DNA of 33,846 nt, from contig JAHHTQ010000024.1 of the NCBI GenBank assembly GCA_020024555.1, positions 1-33,846 on the forward strand, read 5' to 3'. This DNA is from Angelakisella sp. GTDB taxonomy: Bacteria > Bacillota > Clostridia > Oscillospirales > Ruminococcaceae. The notes under the pieces are model-generated. The model made no database searches. It had not been told where the DNA came from and saw only the letters and a program-made list of their open reading frames with translations. The position numbers and the translations under genes are program-made. Shown here piece by piece: positions 1 to 5,872 of the stretch. The first letter of the stretch is position 1; each line of letters opens with the position of its first letter.

Positions 1-28
1 GTATCATTCGCTTTCGCTCAGATGATAC
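1..28. other. small inverted repeat at window edge
   Basis: Seven-base arms GTATCAT (1-7) and ATGATAC (22-28) could form a hairpin with a 14-nt loop; a T-run follows at 40-45. It could be the tail of an upstream terminator or repeat cut by the window edge. From 29 to 106 I see only T-rich sequence with a short tandem of TTTACTTGT, and no gene. Confidence 0.3.
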
Positions 29-106
29 TGAAAGGAGAGTTTTTTACTTGTTTTACTTGTTTTGGATAGTACTGTAAAATTTAAAGTAATTTTGGGTAGA
101 TATTGT

Positions 107-196
107 GTATAATTTTACTCTTTTTATGACGTGAGAACATAAAATAAGACGTGAACATAAACTTTGCTCAAGTTCCACGTATGGCGGTTCGCCGCT
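107..196. repeat. direct repeat, copy 1 (about 90 bp)
   Basis: Aligned without gaps to 607-696 at an offset of exactly 500 bp, with about 10 mismatches in 90 positions. Most differences fall between 171 and 182. The copy holds potential hairpins: TTTTATG/CATAAAA around 123-144, ACGTG/CACGT at 149-180, and GGCG/CGCC at 183-193. Unlike copy 2 it does not abut a recognisable tRNA gene. On the minus strand it could act as a weak terminator. Confidence 0.85.
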
Positions 197-213
197 AAAA
201 TTAATTACTTTTA

Positions 214-242
214 TTGCCTAAATATATATTTTGTGTTAATAT
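214..242 (+). promoter_or_regulatory. sigma-A promoter of the toxin mRNA
   Basis: TTGCCT (214-219), a 17-nt spacer and TAATAT (237-242) predict a start near 249. That places the left arm of the inverted repeat (250-282) at the very 5' end of the transcript, followed by a leader of about 100 nt before the peptide start at 351. Confidence 0.65.
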
Positions 243-249
243 ATACTTA

Positions 250-282
250 CAGGCACTACACAAACGGTAGGCAGTTGTCCTC
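250..282 (+). repeat. inverted repeat, left arm (mRNA 5' end)
   Basis: CAGGCACTAC (250-259) and TGTCCTC (276-282) are matched in inverted orientation by GAGGACA (504-510) and GTAGTGCCTG (523-532). Each arm sits at the predicted 5' end of one of the two convergent transcripts, so both RNAs begin with nearly the same sequence. An mRNA reading through to about 535 could close on itself by 5'-3' pairing. Confidence 0.75.
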
Positions 283-293
283 TTTAAATAAAA

Positions 294-343
294 GGGAGGA
301 CGTGAAAAACTTTTTTTGCTCCTCTCATTTATTTGAGGGGAGG
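294..343 (+). promoter_or_regulatory. Shine-Dalgarno-sequestering hairpin with competing upstream arm
   Basis: CTCCTCTC (319-326) pairs with GAGGGGAG (335-342) through eight base pairs, including one G-U, around an 8-nt loop. This buries most of the toxin SD site (337-343). GGGAGGA at 294-300 can instead pair with TCCTCTC (320-326), which would free the SD. The two pairings exclude each other, so the leader could switch between closed and open states. Structure read by eye; no folding energy was computed. Confidence 0.6.
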
Positions 344-350
344 TGACAAA

Positions 351-458
351 ATGTATATAACACTTTCTGAATTAATAGCTTTATTAACTTTAATTTTAAG
401 TGTAGCTGTTGCTGTCTTTGGACTTGCAATGTACATATTCACAAATACAAAAAAGTAA
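351..458 (+). CDS. small hydrophobic type I toxin-like peptide (TxpA/BsrG/holin-like class)
   Basis: This is a 35-codon ORF with ATG at 351 and a very strong SD site, GGGGAGG at 337-343, seven bases upstream. The peptide is hydrophobic from about residue 7 to 30 (rich in Leu, Ile, Val, Ala) and ends in two lysines, the architecture of membrane-acting type I toxins such as BsrG and TxpA and of the putative holin-like toxin family. Family membership is my recognition of the architecture and was not searched. The locus supports it: an own promoter at 214-242, a sequestered SD site, and a convergent antisense RNA overlapping the last codons and 3' UTR. The stop codon lies inside the stem of the hairpin at 454-487. 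The expected role is membrane depolarisation or damage when unrepressed. A harmless small membrane peptide is the alternative. Confidence 0.7.
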   Translation: MYITLSELIALLTLILSVAVAVFGLAMYIFTNTKK

Positions 459-487
459 CTGCCACAATTCCAAATGATGCAGTTACT
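454..487 (-). terminator. terminator of the antisense RNA, possibly bidirectional
   Basis: AGTAACTGC (454-462) and GCAGTTACT (479-487) form a perfect 9-bp stem with a 16-nt loop. On the minus strand a run of T's follows, making a good intrinsic terminator for the antisense RNA. On the plus strand only CTTTG follows, so the toxin mRNA may stop weakly here or read through to the right inverted-repeat arm. The 16-nt loop is a plausible kissing site between the two RNAs. Confidence 0.7.
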
Positions 488-503
488 CTTTGTAATGTAT
501 TAT

Positions 504-532
504 GAGGACACACTGTTTATCAGTAGTGCCTG
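504..532 (-). repeat. inverted repeat, right arm (antisense RNA 5' end)
   Basis: Partner of 250-282. Read on the minus strand it starts with CAGGCACTAC and ends with TGTCCTC, like the left arm; the middle differs. It begins about five bases after the predicted antisense start. Confidence 0.75.
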
Positions 533-543
533 TTTCTATTTAT

Positions 544-571
544 ATTATATCAAATATTATTTTTATGTCAA
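544..571 (-). promoter_or_regulatory. consensus sigma-A promoter of the antisense RNA
   Basis: On the minus strand TTGACA (566-571) is separated from TATAAT (544-549) by 16 nt, so both hexamers are perfect. It is stronger than the facing toxin promoter, as expected where an unstable antitoxin RNA must be made in excess. Confidence 0.75.
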
Positions 572-606
572 GTTAAGAGTACATATAAAATTTCAGAAGA
601 TAGAGG

Positions 607-696
607 GTATAATTTTGCTCTTTTTATGACGTGAGAGCATAAAAAAAGACGTGAACATAAACTATGCTCACGTTTTACGAGTGGCGGTTCGCCACT
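607..696. repeat. direct repeat, copy 2, abutting tRNA-Leu
   Basis: Second copy of 107-196. It ends exactly at the 3' end of the tRNA-Leu gene. It holds a perfect AGTGGCG/CGCCACT hairpin (680-696, 3-nt loop) and the tRNA terminator at 641-673. Whether the duplication arose by insertion next to the tRNA or by copying of a tRNA-downstream sequence cannot be told from one locus. Confidence 0.85.
641..673 (-). terminator. terminator of tRNA-Leu
   Basis: On the minus strand ACGTGA-CATA pairs with TATG-TCACGT (663-673 with 649-659), broken by one A/C mismatch, around a 3-nt loop. CTTTTTTT follows immediately (plus-strand A's at 641-647). It starts about 23 nt after the tRNA 3' end. Confidence 0.75.
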
Positions 697-779
697 GGTG
701 CCGGTGGTGGGACTTGAACCCACACGCCTTGCGGCAACGGATTTTGAGTCCGCCTCGTCTGCCATTCCAACACACCGGC
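696..779 (-). tRNA. tRNA-Leu (anticodon CAA)
   Basis: The acceptor stem GCCGGTG (773-779 complement) pairs with CACCGGC, and CCA is encoded (696-698). The anticodon loop CTCAAAA (742-748 complement) gives anticodon CAA at 744-746, decoding UUG. A long variable arm with GCCGC-type pairing marks a class II tRNA, and the T-loop GTTCAAGTC is present. Its own consensus promoter lies at 792-820 and its terminator at 641-673, so it is a single-gene unit. Confidence 0.95.
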
Positions 780-791
780 GATTACTTTGAC

Positions 792-820
792 ATTATATAA
801 TATTTTAAAATTATTGTCAA
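792..820 (-). promoter_or_regulatory. consensus promoter of tRNA-Leu
   Basis: On the minus strand TTGACA (815-820), a 17-nt spacer and TATAAT (792-797). The predicted start near 785 leaves a leader of only about six bases before the tRNA 5' end at 779. Confidence 0.85.
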
Positions 821-869
821 GTAGTTTTTATAAAAACCAAACAATTATTTCTCAAAATTAATATTTAAC

Positions 870-922
870 AAAAAAAAACAAAACTCTTGATTTATAGTTT
901 TATTGCGCGTTCAAGAGTTTTG
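870..922 (-). terminator. terminator of the spoIIGA-sigE operon
   Basis: A 12-bp perfect stem (879-890 with 911-922, core AAAACTCTTGA/TCAAGAGTTTT) is followed on the minus strand by nine T's (plus-strand A's at 870-878). It ends the operon about 23 nt after the sigE stop, so no sigG is co-transcribed. Confidence 0.9.
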
Positions 923-945
923 TCCAAAATATCTATTAATAAAAA

Positions 946-1677
946 TCAATACACATTATCAAGTTTTTTTCGCAAATTTTTTATTATACGTTTTTCTAAT
1001 CTGGAAATATAGCTTTGACTTATACCTATTATATCCGCCACTTCCTTTTGTGTTTTTTCAGGTTCACCGTTAAGTCCAAAACGAAGTTCCATTATTTGTC
1101 TTTCACGTGGATTTAAGTTTTGTATAGCTTTAATAACCAAATCTTTCTCGGCACTGCTCTCTATCTCTTTATTTACAATGTCCGGCTCTGTACCCAAAAT
1201 ATCGGATAACAATAGCTCATTTCCGTCCCAATCAACATTTAGCGGTTCATCAATGGATATTTCATTTCTTTGATTTTGATATTTTCTTAGATACATCAAT
1301 ATTTCATTTTCTATACATCTGCTTGCATAGGTTGCCAGTTTTATATTTTTATTTGGACAAAAAGTGTTTACTGCCTTTATTAACCCTATTGTGCCTATAG
1401 AAATCAAATCATCTATTGATATACCTGTTGATTCAAATTTTCGTGCTATATATACCACTAATCTTAAATTATGTACTATTAACTGTTCTCTTGCACGCAT
1501 ACTTCCCTGTTGCAACTTTTCAAATGCCTCTGCCTCTTTTTCCTTTGAAAGCGGAGACGGTAAAGTGTCACTTCCATTGATATAGTACGCTGTACCCATA
1601 CGTAATTTTACTGCAAATTGTAAAATTTTGTTGTACCAATAGTCCAAAAGCTTTGTTAAACGTGATAAAATAAACAT
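946..1677 (-). CDS. sigE: RNA polymerase sporulation sigma factor sigma-E (pro-sigma-E)
   Basis: Directs early mother-cell gene expression during endospore formation. The 243-residue product matches the family length. About 30 N-terminal residues form an amphipathic, basic pro-sequence preceding YYINGSDTLP, equivalent to the region removed from Bacillus pro-sigma-E. Region 2 (NLRLVVYIARKFESTG, then DLISIGTIGLIKAVNTF and KLATYASRCIENEILMYLR) and region 4 with its helix-turn-helix (QKEVADIIGISQSYISRLE, near the C-terminus) are intact. The ATG follows GAAAGGG at a normal distance. It lies 39 bp downstream of spoIIGA, the gene for its processing protease, and ends at its own terminator. The usual neighbour sigG is absent: tRNA-Leu follows instead. 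Confidence 0.96.
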   Translation of the reverse strand: MFILSRLTKLLDYWYNKILQFAVKLRMGTAYYINGSDTLPSPLSKEKEAEAFEKLQQGSMRAREQLIVHNLRLVVYIARKFESTGISIDDLISIGTIGLIKAVNTFCPNKNIKLATYASRCIENEILMYLRKYQNQRNEISIDEPLNVDWDGNELLLSDILGTEPDIVNKEIESSAEKDLVIKAIQNLNPRERQIMELRFGLNGEPEKTQKEVADIIGISQSYISRLEKRIIKNLRKKLDNVY

Positions 1678-1716
1678 TTTTATAACCCTTTCTATAATAA
1701 ATACAATATATTGTGT

Positions 1717-2568
1717 TTATGTATTTACAGCACCCACAAATTTATGTCCGATAATTGCGTTACAGCCATTACAATCAACATTTTGAACTGAAACCGCAAC
1801 ATATCCTTCTACTTCACTATTTATATTATTTATCTTCAAAACTATTTTGTCAGGCTTAAAGGCGTACAGCATACCCTCACCGTTTATTGTTCTGTAAAAA
1901 ACCGGTCTAAGTGTGAAAGTCGGTTCACCAATATTATTTATACATTTTTTTTCGTCATTATACAGTAATGCTGAAATATTACTGTATTCTACCAACATAA
2001 CAGGTAAACCGCTAAAACTTTCTGTCATTTTATTGCCTGTATCAAAATAGCAATTTAACGTAACAAACTTATTGTCTCGGTAAACTATTGCTATATAACT
2101 ACTGTTTTTTATATTTCCGTTATCTACAATCTTATCAAAAACAATAATTATTATGTACGCAATCAATATACAAGAAAAAAGTAAAATCGGAGATACATTG
2201 AAATATATTACACCATTAACAAAACTAAAAAACAAATTTGGGAAAATTAAATTTAAACTTGCCGTAACTCCCGCAAAAATTATTGCTATAACATTTAAAA
2301 TAATCGTATACTTTAAGATGCTGGATATTCTTTTTATATCAAAAGCTATAATTACCATAAATACGCTTATAATTAATTTTAAAAATAAATCAAACAATAT
2401 ATTTTGTATCGGTATAAATATTATAAATGATGATATCCCGCCTATAAACGATGATATATAAAGACGTTTGTTGGAAGTGCTGCTGTTAAAAAATTTTTTG
2501 GTGAGTTTCAGCGCCATTAAATTGATTATAAAATTTATGCAAACAAGAACATCAGCATATATTTTCAT
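1717..2568 (-). CDS. spoIIGA: sporulation sigma-E factor processing peptidase
   Basis: A membrane-embedded aspartic protease that cleaves pro-sigma-E in the mother cell. At 283 residues, the N-terminal half (about 1-145) is very hydrophobic with about five membrane segments. The C-terminal half is a soluble protease domain carrying the single catalytic motif DTG at residues 176-178 (context YFDTGNKMTE). The single DTG per chain fits the dimeric, retropepsin-like model for this family. The gene starts with ATG after AGGAAGTGA and is followed by sigE, the classical operon. Sequence similarity across this family is low outside the DTG, so the neighbourhood contributes much of the certainty. Confidence 0.93.
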   Translation of the reverse strand: MKIYADVLVCINFIINLMALKLTKKFFNSSTSNKRLYISSFIGGISSFIIFIPIQNILFDLFLKLIISVFMVIIAFDIKRISSILKYTIILNVIAIIFAGVTASLNLIFPNLFFSFVNGVIYFNVSPILLFSCILIAYIIIIVFDKIVDNGNIKNSSYIAIVYRDNKFVTLNCYFDTGNKMTESFSGLPVMLVEYSNISALLYNDEKKCINNIGEPTFTLRPVFYRTINGEGMLYAFKPDKIVLKINNINSEVEGYVAVSVQNVDCNGCNAIIGHKFVGAVNT

Positions 2569-2920
2569 TTATATACTCACTTCCTTTATCAGCTATATAT
2601 TTCAATAATAAAATTATAGCCCTATCAAATATCAAAAGCTGTCATATTATGAAACTGTATTATATTTTCTTAAATTCAAAAATAACCTATCATATTTAGT
2701 AATAAGGAATTATAATAATGACAAATTTATTTTTTTGCAAAATCTTTTTAATTTTTTAAATTTTTTTGCATATTTTTTTTTATAAAAATGCTTTTATTTT
2801 TTTAAAATATATGTTACAATAAAAAATGGGTTTTCAATCTGTTTTTTTATGATATGTATTAATAAAATAATTTTTAAATATTATATAAATAAAATGTATT
2901 AAATAGGGGGATTTTTTATA
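2569..2920. other. 352-bp intergenic region with divergent promoters
   Basis: Extremely T/A-rich spacer between divergent spoIIGA (minus) and the phosphoribosyltransferase (plus). On the minus strand ATGACA (2640-2645) and TATAAT (2613-2618) are 21 nt apart, a wide spacing reminiscent of the Spo0A-dependent spoIIG promoter of Bacillus. A degenerate 0A-box-like TTTGTCA lies at 2719-2725 on the minus strand. Neither is conclusive. On the plus strand TACAAT (2815-2820) is a possible -10, and the SD site AGGGGG (2905-2910) serves the downstream gene. I see no ORF or riboswitch. Confidence 0.35.
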
Positions 2921-3478
2921 ATGAAAACATATAAAATAACAGTAGCAGGCGTAGAAAGACAACTTCCAATTTGTCCTATAAATGATAAACTTGCAATTGG
3001 CGCATTTGTTATACTCGGTGATGCTGAACTATCTGAAAAATGCGCAAAAGCTCTTTTGGAAAAAGCGCCTGAGTACGACTACATAATAACTGCTGAGGCA
3101 AAAGGCATTACTCTTGCGCACGAAATGGCAAGACAAAACGGTGACGCAAAATATATGCTTGCCCGTAAAGGCGCAAAACTATATATGACAGGTGTTTTCG
3201 AATCAACAGTTCGTTCTATTACAACTGCAAAAGAACAAAAACTATATCTTGATACAGCAGATGCCGAAATGATGAAAGGCAAACGTATACTTATAGTTGA
3301 TGATGTTATTTCAACAGGCGAATCATTAAAAGCGCTTGAAGTATTGGTAGAAAAAGCCGGCGGTATTATTATTGGTAAAATGGCAATACTTGCAGAGGGC
3401 GATGCGCAAGACAGAGAAGATATTATTTATCTTGAAAAACTACCGATGTTTAATATTGATGGTGAAGTTATAGGCTGA
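2921..3478 (+). CDS. type I phosphoribosyltransferase (adenine/xanthine PRTase-like)
   Basis: A 185-residue PRTase-fold protein. The PRPP-binding loop reads ILIVDDVISTGES at about residues 123-135, with the acidic pair at 127-128. Upstream, ITAEAKGITLA resembles the flexible-loop and PPi-loop region of adenine and xanthine phosphoribosyltransferases. The likely reaction is base plus PRPP to the nucleoside 5'-monophosphate plus PPi, i.e. purine salvage in the cytoplasm. The acceptor base cannot be assigned from sequence alone; a related regulatory PRTase is also possible. It starts with ATG 10 nt after a strong AGGGGG and stands alone, ended by the terminator at 3514-3561. guaB lies far away, so no purine operon is evident. 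Confidence 0.8.
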   Translation: MKTYKITVAGVERQLPICPINDKLAIGAFVILGDAELSEKCAKALLEKAPEYDYIITAEAKGITLAHEMARQNGDAKYMLARKGAKLYMTGVFESTVRSITTAKEQKLYLDTADAEMMKGKRILIVDDVISTGESLKALEVLVEKAGGIIIGKMAILAEGDAQDREDIIYLEKLPMFNIDGEVIG

Positions 3479-3513
3479 TTTTTAAAACTTTATACAATTT
3501 TATAAATACAACA

Positions 3514-3561
3514 GGGTTATATCAAGCTCGTTATAATAAGTTTGATATAACCCATATTTTT
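3514..3561 (+). terminator. terminator of the phosphoribosyltransferase gene
   Basis: A 12-bp perfect stem, GGGTTATATCAA (3514-3525) with TTGATATAACCC (3542-3553), followed by ATATTTTT. Confidence 0.88.
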
Positions 3562-3619
3562 GATAAATTATAATTTTGTGTGGATTAATAAAATTTTTTT
3601 AAGAGGAGAAAAATTTATT

Positions 3620-5002
3620 TTGGCTAAATATACCGACTTGGGCGAAGGAAAGATAAGTAGCCTCGTACTAAAACTTGCTGTTCCTTCTATGTTTGCGCAA
3701 TTCATAAATGTTCTTTACGGTATCGTTGACCGTATATATATAGGAAATATTCCCGAAATAGGCGAAATCGCTCTTGCAGGTGTTGGAGTTTGCGGACCGA
3801 TAGTTACACTTATTTCTTCATTTGCCTTTCTTATAGGCGTTGGTGGCGCTCCGCTACTTTCTATGCGATTGGGAGAAAAAAACAAAAAAGGCGCGGAGCA
3901 AATATTGGCAAATGCCTTTATTATGATATTTGTCCTTTCACTTTTTTTAACATCATCTTTACTTATATTCAAAAAACCTTTACTTTATCTTTTTGGCGCA
4001 AGCGACGTATCTTTTCCTTATGCCAATACATATTTAACTATATGTATTTTTGGCACAATTTCTTCACTGATTGCGCTTGGATTAAATCAATATGTAATTG
4101 CGCAGGGTTACTCCACTGTTGCAATGCTCACTACCATTATAGGCGCTATTACAAATATTATTCTTGATCCTATAATGATTTTTACATTCAAAATGAATGT
4201 TGCGGGGGCGGCTGTTGCAACAGTTCTGTCTCAAACTTTGTCGGCAAGTTTTGTTATGTGGTTTTTAATGGGCAAAAAGACAAAAGTACGTATAACGTTT
4301 AAAGACTATTCCAAAACTATACAAAAACGCATTATTACATTCGGACTCTCACCGTTTATTATAATTGCAACCGACAGCATAATATTAATTGTGCTAAATA
4401 GCGTATTGCAAAGATATGGCGGAGCAGAGCTTGGCGATATGTACATTACCTGCGCCACAATCGTCCAAAGCTATTTTCAATTAATTACTATGCCACTGAT
4501 TGGTATTACAGGCGGTACTCAACCACTGCTCAGCTATAACTATGGCGCAAAAAAGATTGACAGAGTACGTAAAAGTGCAAAATGTATTATCATAATGTCT
4601 GTTATATTTACAAGTATTATGTTCGTACTGTCACACACTGTTTCCCATTACTTTGTATATATATTTACAAATAATCAAAAATATATTGATATATCTGTAT
4701 GGGGAATAAAAATATTCACTGTCTTTATTATTCCTCTTGCTCTCCAATATAGCATTGTAGATATGTTCACAGCGCTGGGACAGGCAAAATTTGCAGTAAC
4801 GCTGTCTCTTTTACGCAAAATAATATTTATGCTTTCAACAATTATAGTCCCGATTTTCTTAGGTGTGGAAGGTGCTTTCTATGCCGAAGCTATTGCGGAT
4901 TTTATTGCTCCTATATTTGCTTCAACCACATTTATTCTTTATTTTAATAAAATTATGAAAAACAGAGAGTCAATGCCGGATGGGGAAAGTCTGTATTCAT
5001 AA
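3620..5002 (+). CDS. MATE family multidrug/cation efflux transporter
   Basis: An integral membrane exporter of the MATE (MatE, NorM/MepA-like) family, expected to expel cationic drugs or dyes using an ion gradient. I chose TTG at 3620 because AGGAG sits at 3604-3608, 11 nt upstream, giving 460 residues, the usual MATE length. An ATG 60 bp earlier lies before that SD site, on the edge of the upstream terminator. The protein starts with a family-typical helix (GKISSLVLKLAVPSMFAQF) followed by GIVDRIYIGN, and shows about 12 hydrophobic segments in two related halves. It is a single gene with no linked regulator, ending at the palindrome 5048-5078. The substrate is unknown. Confidence 0.9.
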   Translation: MAKYTDLGEGKISSLVLKLAVPSMFAQFINVLYGIVDRIYIGNIPEIGEIALAGVGVCGPIVTLISSFAFLIGVGGAPLLSMRLGEKNKKGAEQILANAFIMIFVLSLFLTSSLLIFKKPLLYLFGASDVSFPYANTYLTICIFGTISSLIALGLNQYVIAQGYSTVAMLTTIIGAITNIILDPIMIFTFKMNVAGAAVATVLSQTLSASFVMWFLMGKKTKVRITFKDYSKTIQKRIITFGLSPFIIIATDSIILIVLNSVLQRYGGAELGDMYITCATIVQSYFQLITMPLIGITGGTQPLLSYNYGAKKIDRVRKSAKCIIIMSVIFTSIMFVLSHTVSHYFVYIFTNNQKYIDISVWGIKIFTVFIIPLALQYSIVDMFTALGQAKFAVTLSLLRKIIFMLSTIIVPIFLGVEGAFYAEAIADFIAPIFASTTFILYFNKIMKNRESMPDGESLYS

Positions 5003-5047
5003 TTAAATGTTACAAAAAATATAAGTATACAGCGTGTCAAAAAAGGT

Positions 5048-5078
5048 ATAATCATTCGTCATAATGACGAATGATTAT
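5048..5078. terminator. near-perfect palindrome, likely bidirectional terminator
   Basis: Two 15-base arms (5048-5062 and 5064-5078, core ATCATTCGTCAT) are exact reverse complements around a single base. It lies between convergent genes (MATE on plus, PlsY-like on minus). On the minus strand CCTTTTTTG follows, giving a good T-run; the plus-strand tail is AAAAGTTTT. It may also be the end of the element described at 5079-5221. Confidence 0.7.
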
Positions 5079-5221
5079 AAAAGTTTTACTCAATTTTTTC
5101 AAAAAAATGCGGTTTAAGGGTAGCGCCTAAGACATTTTCCGCAGAAAACGAAACGCTTTTGCCGTGCAGGAGCATTTTTAAAAGTAAATTTTGACTTTTA
5201 AAACAAAAGAGAAAACTTTAT
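5079..5221 (-). other. unassigned conserved-looking segment (possible dispersed repeat or vestigial ORF)
   Basis: The segment is richer in G and C than the surrounding spacer (notably 5110-5175). On the minus strand a frame stays open for over 40 codons and ends at a TAA at 5087-5089. Its only ATG, at 5176, has no SD site and would give 29 residues (start MLLHGKSV). The distal part has an inverted repeat, TTTTAAAAGT/ACTTTTAAAA (about 5175-5203). I do not recognise a function. The absence of a ribosome site argues against translation; an intergenic repeat element is more likely. Confidence 0.35.
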
Positions 5222-5872
5222 TTAATCTGACTTTTTAAAAGAAAATTTATTATGATAAATATTTTGTAAGACTGTAATATTAATATAATTACCTATATGC
5301 TTTAATATTACAATAATTGAAATAAGCACACAGCCAAATGCCACTGAATATAAATTTCGACGTATTAAAAAGATAGCGGAAAGTATGCCGAAAAGTCCAA
5401 ATGTCACAATACTTCTGACAGTATGCGAATGTATTTTTAAGATTGTTGAAAACAAAATATAAAGAGTGGCGAGTAGCAAAACAATTTTACTCTTATTAAA
5501 AAGAGCGAGTGTTACACCGAAAGCGGTAGCTATACATTTTCCGCCTTGAAAATTATTAAAAGGCGCTATTGCATGCCCCAAGACAGGGGCAATTAATACA
5601 AAAGTAAATAATAAATTATTTATATCTACTCTATGCGTAGAGAAAAAAATAGGAAAAAAGCCCTTTACAATATCCAAAATCAAACATAAAAGTCCACACC
5701 CTATACCACATTCAATAAATACATTTGTAGCGCCGGGATTGTGGTCTTTGCTTATTTTACAAATGTCTTTATTAAATATATATTTAGGTATAATTTGAGA
5801 AAACATTGTACTTCCGCATAAAAATCCAAACACAATATAAAAAATCCATATATATTGTTCTTTATTATTCAT
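5222..5872 (-). CDS. PlsY-like glycerol-3-phosphate acyltransferase homologue
   Basis: A 216-residue integral membrane protein with PlsY family motifs: an early GSTMFS, then NPGATNVF at about 45-52, LDIVKGF at about 66-72, and GHAIAPF...GGKCIAT at about 99-116. PlsY transfers an acyl group from acyl-phosphate to glycerol-3-phosphate, the first step of phospholipid synthesis. Two positions deviate from the usual consensus: the usual GSGNPGATN reads KDHNPGATN here, and the usual GGKGVAT reads GGKCIAT. It may therefore be a specialised paralogue with another acceptor. Its ATG overlaps the stop of the upstream glycosyltransferase by ATGA (5869-5872), indicating translational coupling and a joint role in membrane lipid synthesis. 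Confidence 0.8.
   Translation of the reverse strand: MNNKEQYIWIFYIVFGFLCGSTMFSQIIPKYIFNKDICKISKDHNPGATNVFIECGIGCGLLCLILDIVKGFFPIFFSTHRVDINNLLFTFVLIAPVLGHAIAPFNNFQGGKCIATAFGVTLALFNKSKIVLLLATLYILFSTILKIHSHTVRSIVTFGLFGILSAIFLIRRNLYSVAFGCVLISIIVILKHIGNYINITVLQNIYHNKFSFKKSD

Larger units (their letters stand above)
447..537 (-). ncRNA. predicted antisense antitoxin RNA (about 90 nt)
   Basis: A minus-strand promoter (TATAAT as ATTATA at 544-549; TTGACA as TGTCAA at 566-571) predicts a start near 537. The only terminator-like structure downstream is the hairpin at 454-487, which on the minus strand is followed by a T-run (plus-strand A's at 449-454). The RNA would be complementary to the last codons and 3' UTR of the toxin mRNA. 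It carries no evident ORF. By analogy with RatA and SR4 it should repress the toxin by pairing at the 3' end. Inferred from promoter, terminator and position only. Confidence 0.6.

Noticed and set aside
164..346. 60-codon plus-strand ORF upstream of the toxin
   Set aside because: It crosses the direct repeat, the promoter and the inverted repeat, has no SD site, and ends in the leader of the real 35-codon gene. The RNA-level features explain the sequence better.
568..765. 65-codon minus-strand ORF
   Set aside because: It runs through the tRNA-Leu gene and its terminator, so it is a chance frame.
2569..2920. Purine riboswitch upstream of the phosphoribosyltransferase
   Set aside because: The leader is almost pure A/T with no paired aptamer-like core and no terminator before the gene.
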